A DNA stretch of 5,520 bases from Candidatus Cloacimonas sp. 4484_275 (GTDB lineage: Bacteria; Cloacimonadota; Cloacimonadia; Cloacimonadales; TCS61): positions 1 through 5,520 of the forward strand of contig NATF01000084.1 of NCBI GenBank assembly GCA_002085205.1. The letters are read 5' to 3'. Positions 5,427 through 5,520 of the stretch are shown here, in pieces. Position 1 is the first letter of the stretch, and each line of letters starts with the position of its first letter. Position numbers and translations under genes: made by a program. Under the pieces are notes generated by a model. It did not search any database. It had not been told where the DNA came from and worked only from the letters and a program-made list of their open reading frames with translations.

Positions 5427-5462
5427 TCATCCTTTCCCGATACATCGGGACTCAGGATGACA
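5427..5462. repeat. Dispersed intergenic repeat, copy 2, with nested hairpin
   Basis: Outer arms TCATCCT (5427-5433) and AGGATGA (5454-5460) enclose a perfect inner inverted repeat CCCGAT-AC-ATCGGG (5436-5449). It shares ATCCTT and CTCAGGATGACA with the copy at 3495-3520 but has this different core. An A-run follows at 5463-5469, so it could act as a weak terminator for leftward transcription only if T's lay on the other side; seven T's of the upstream terminator do lie just left (5414-5421). The rest of the window (5463-5520) holds nothing I can assign. Confidence 0.55.
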
Positions 5463-5520
5463 AAAAAATAAGGGAAAAATATTAAAAGAAAGATTGTAAA
5501 ATTTTATCCTGATCTTCGGA

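Overview
The window looks like a chromosomal fragment of a low- to mid-GC, Gram-negative, FCB-type bacterium. The clues are A/T-rich gaps, GGAGG-type ribosome binding sites, a Bacteroidota-style lipobox, and a secreted protein that once ended in a FlgD-like/type IX secretion (T9SS) sorting domain closing in a lysine-rich LMLMK tail. From memory of family style, Cloacimonadota or a close relative fits best. That assignment is inference; no rRNA or other marker in the window settles it.

Layout. Bases 1-3373 are one compact minus-strand gene cluster, read right to left: an M28 glutaminyl-cyclase-like lipoprotein (3373-2486); a ComEA-like membrane-anchored helix-hairpin-helix protein (2489-1848); a short one-TPR protein (1847-1521); a 52-residue four-cysteine protein easily missed because of its size (1531-1373); the 16S rRNA methyltransferase RsmD (1376-843); and, after a 60-base gap, cysteinyl-tRNA synthetase CysS (779 to beyond base 1). 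The first five genes overlap by 4-11 bases or abut exactly, so they are probably co-transcribed and translationally coupled. The cluster mixes envelope, DNA-binding and translation functions and does not make one obvious pathway.

Bases 3374-3665 are a divergent intergenic region with two perfect inverted repeats and one copy of a dispersed repeat. Bases 3666-5352 are a plus-strand gene for a secreted protein with about eight repeats of 50-60 residues, probably a beta-propeller-like fold. Its reading frame breaks at about 5113-5121, exactly where the C-terminal sorting domain should begin. The rest of that domain is intact in another frame up to 5352, but its conserved N-terminal NPFNP-type strand is missing. 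This points to a small deletion rather than a single-base error. A strong intrinsic terminator follows at 5379-5421, then a second, hairpin-forming copy of the dispersed repeat.

I see no mobile element, CRISPR array, tRNA or rRNA. Most of the window is ordinary. The parts worth a second look are the broken secretion-tag gene, the four-cysteine micro-gene, and the two palindromes and two related repeats in the gaps.
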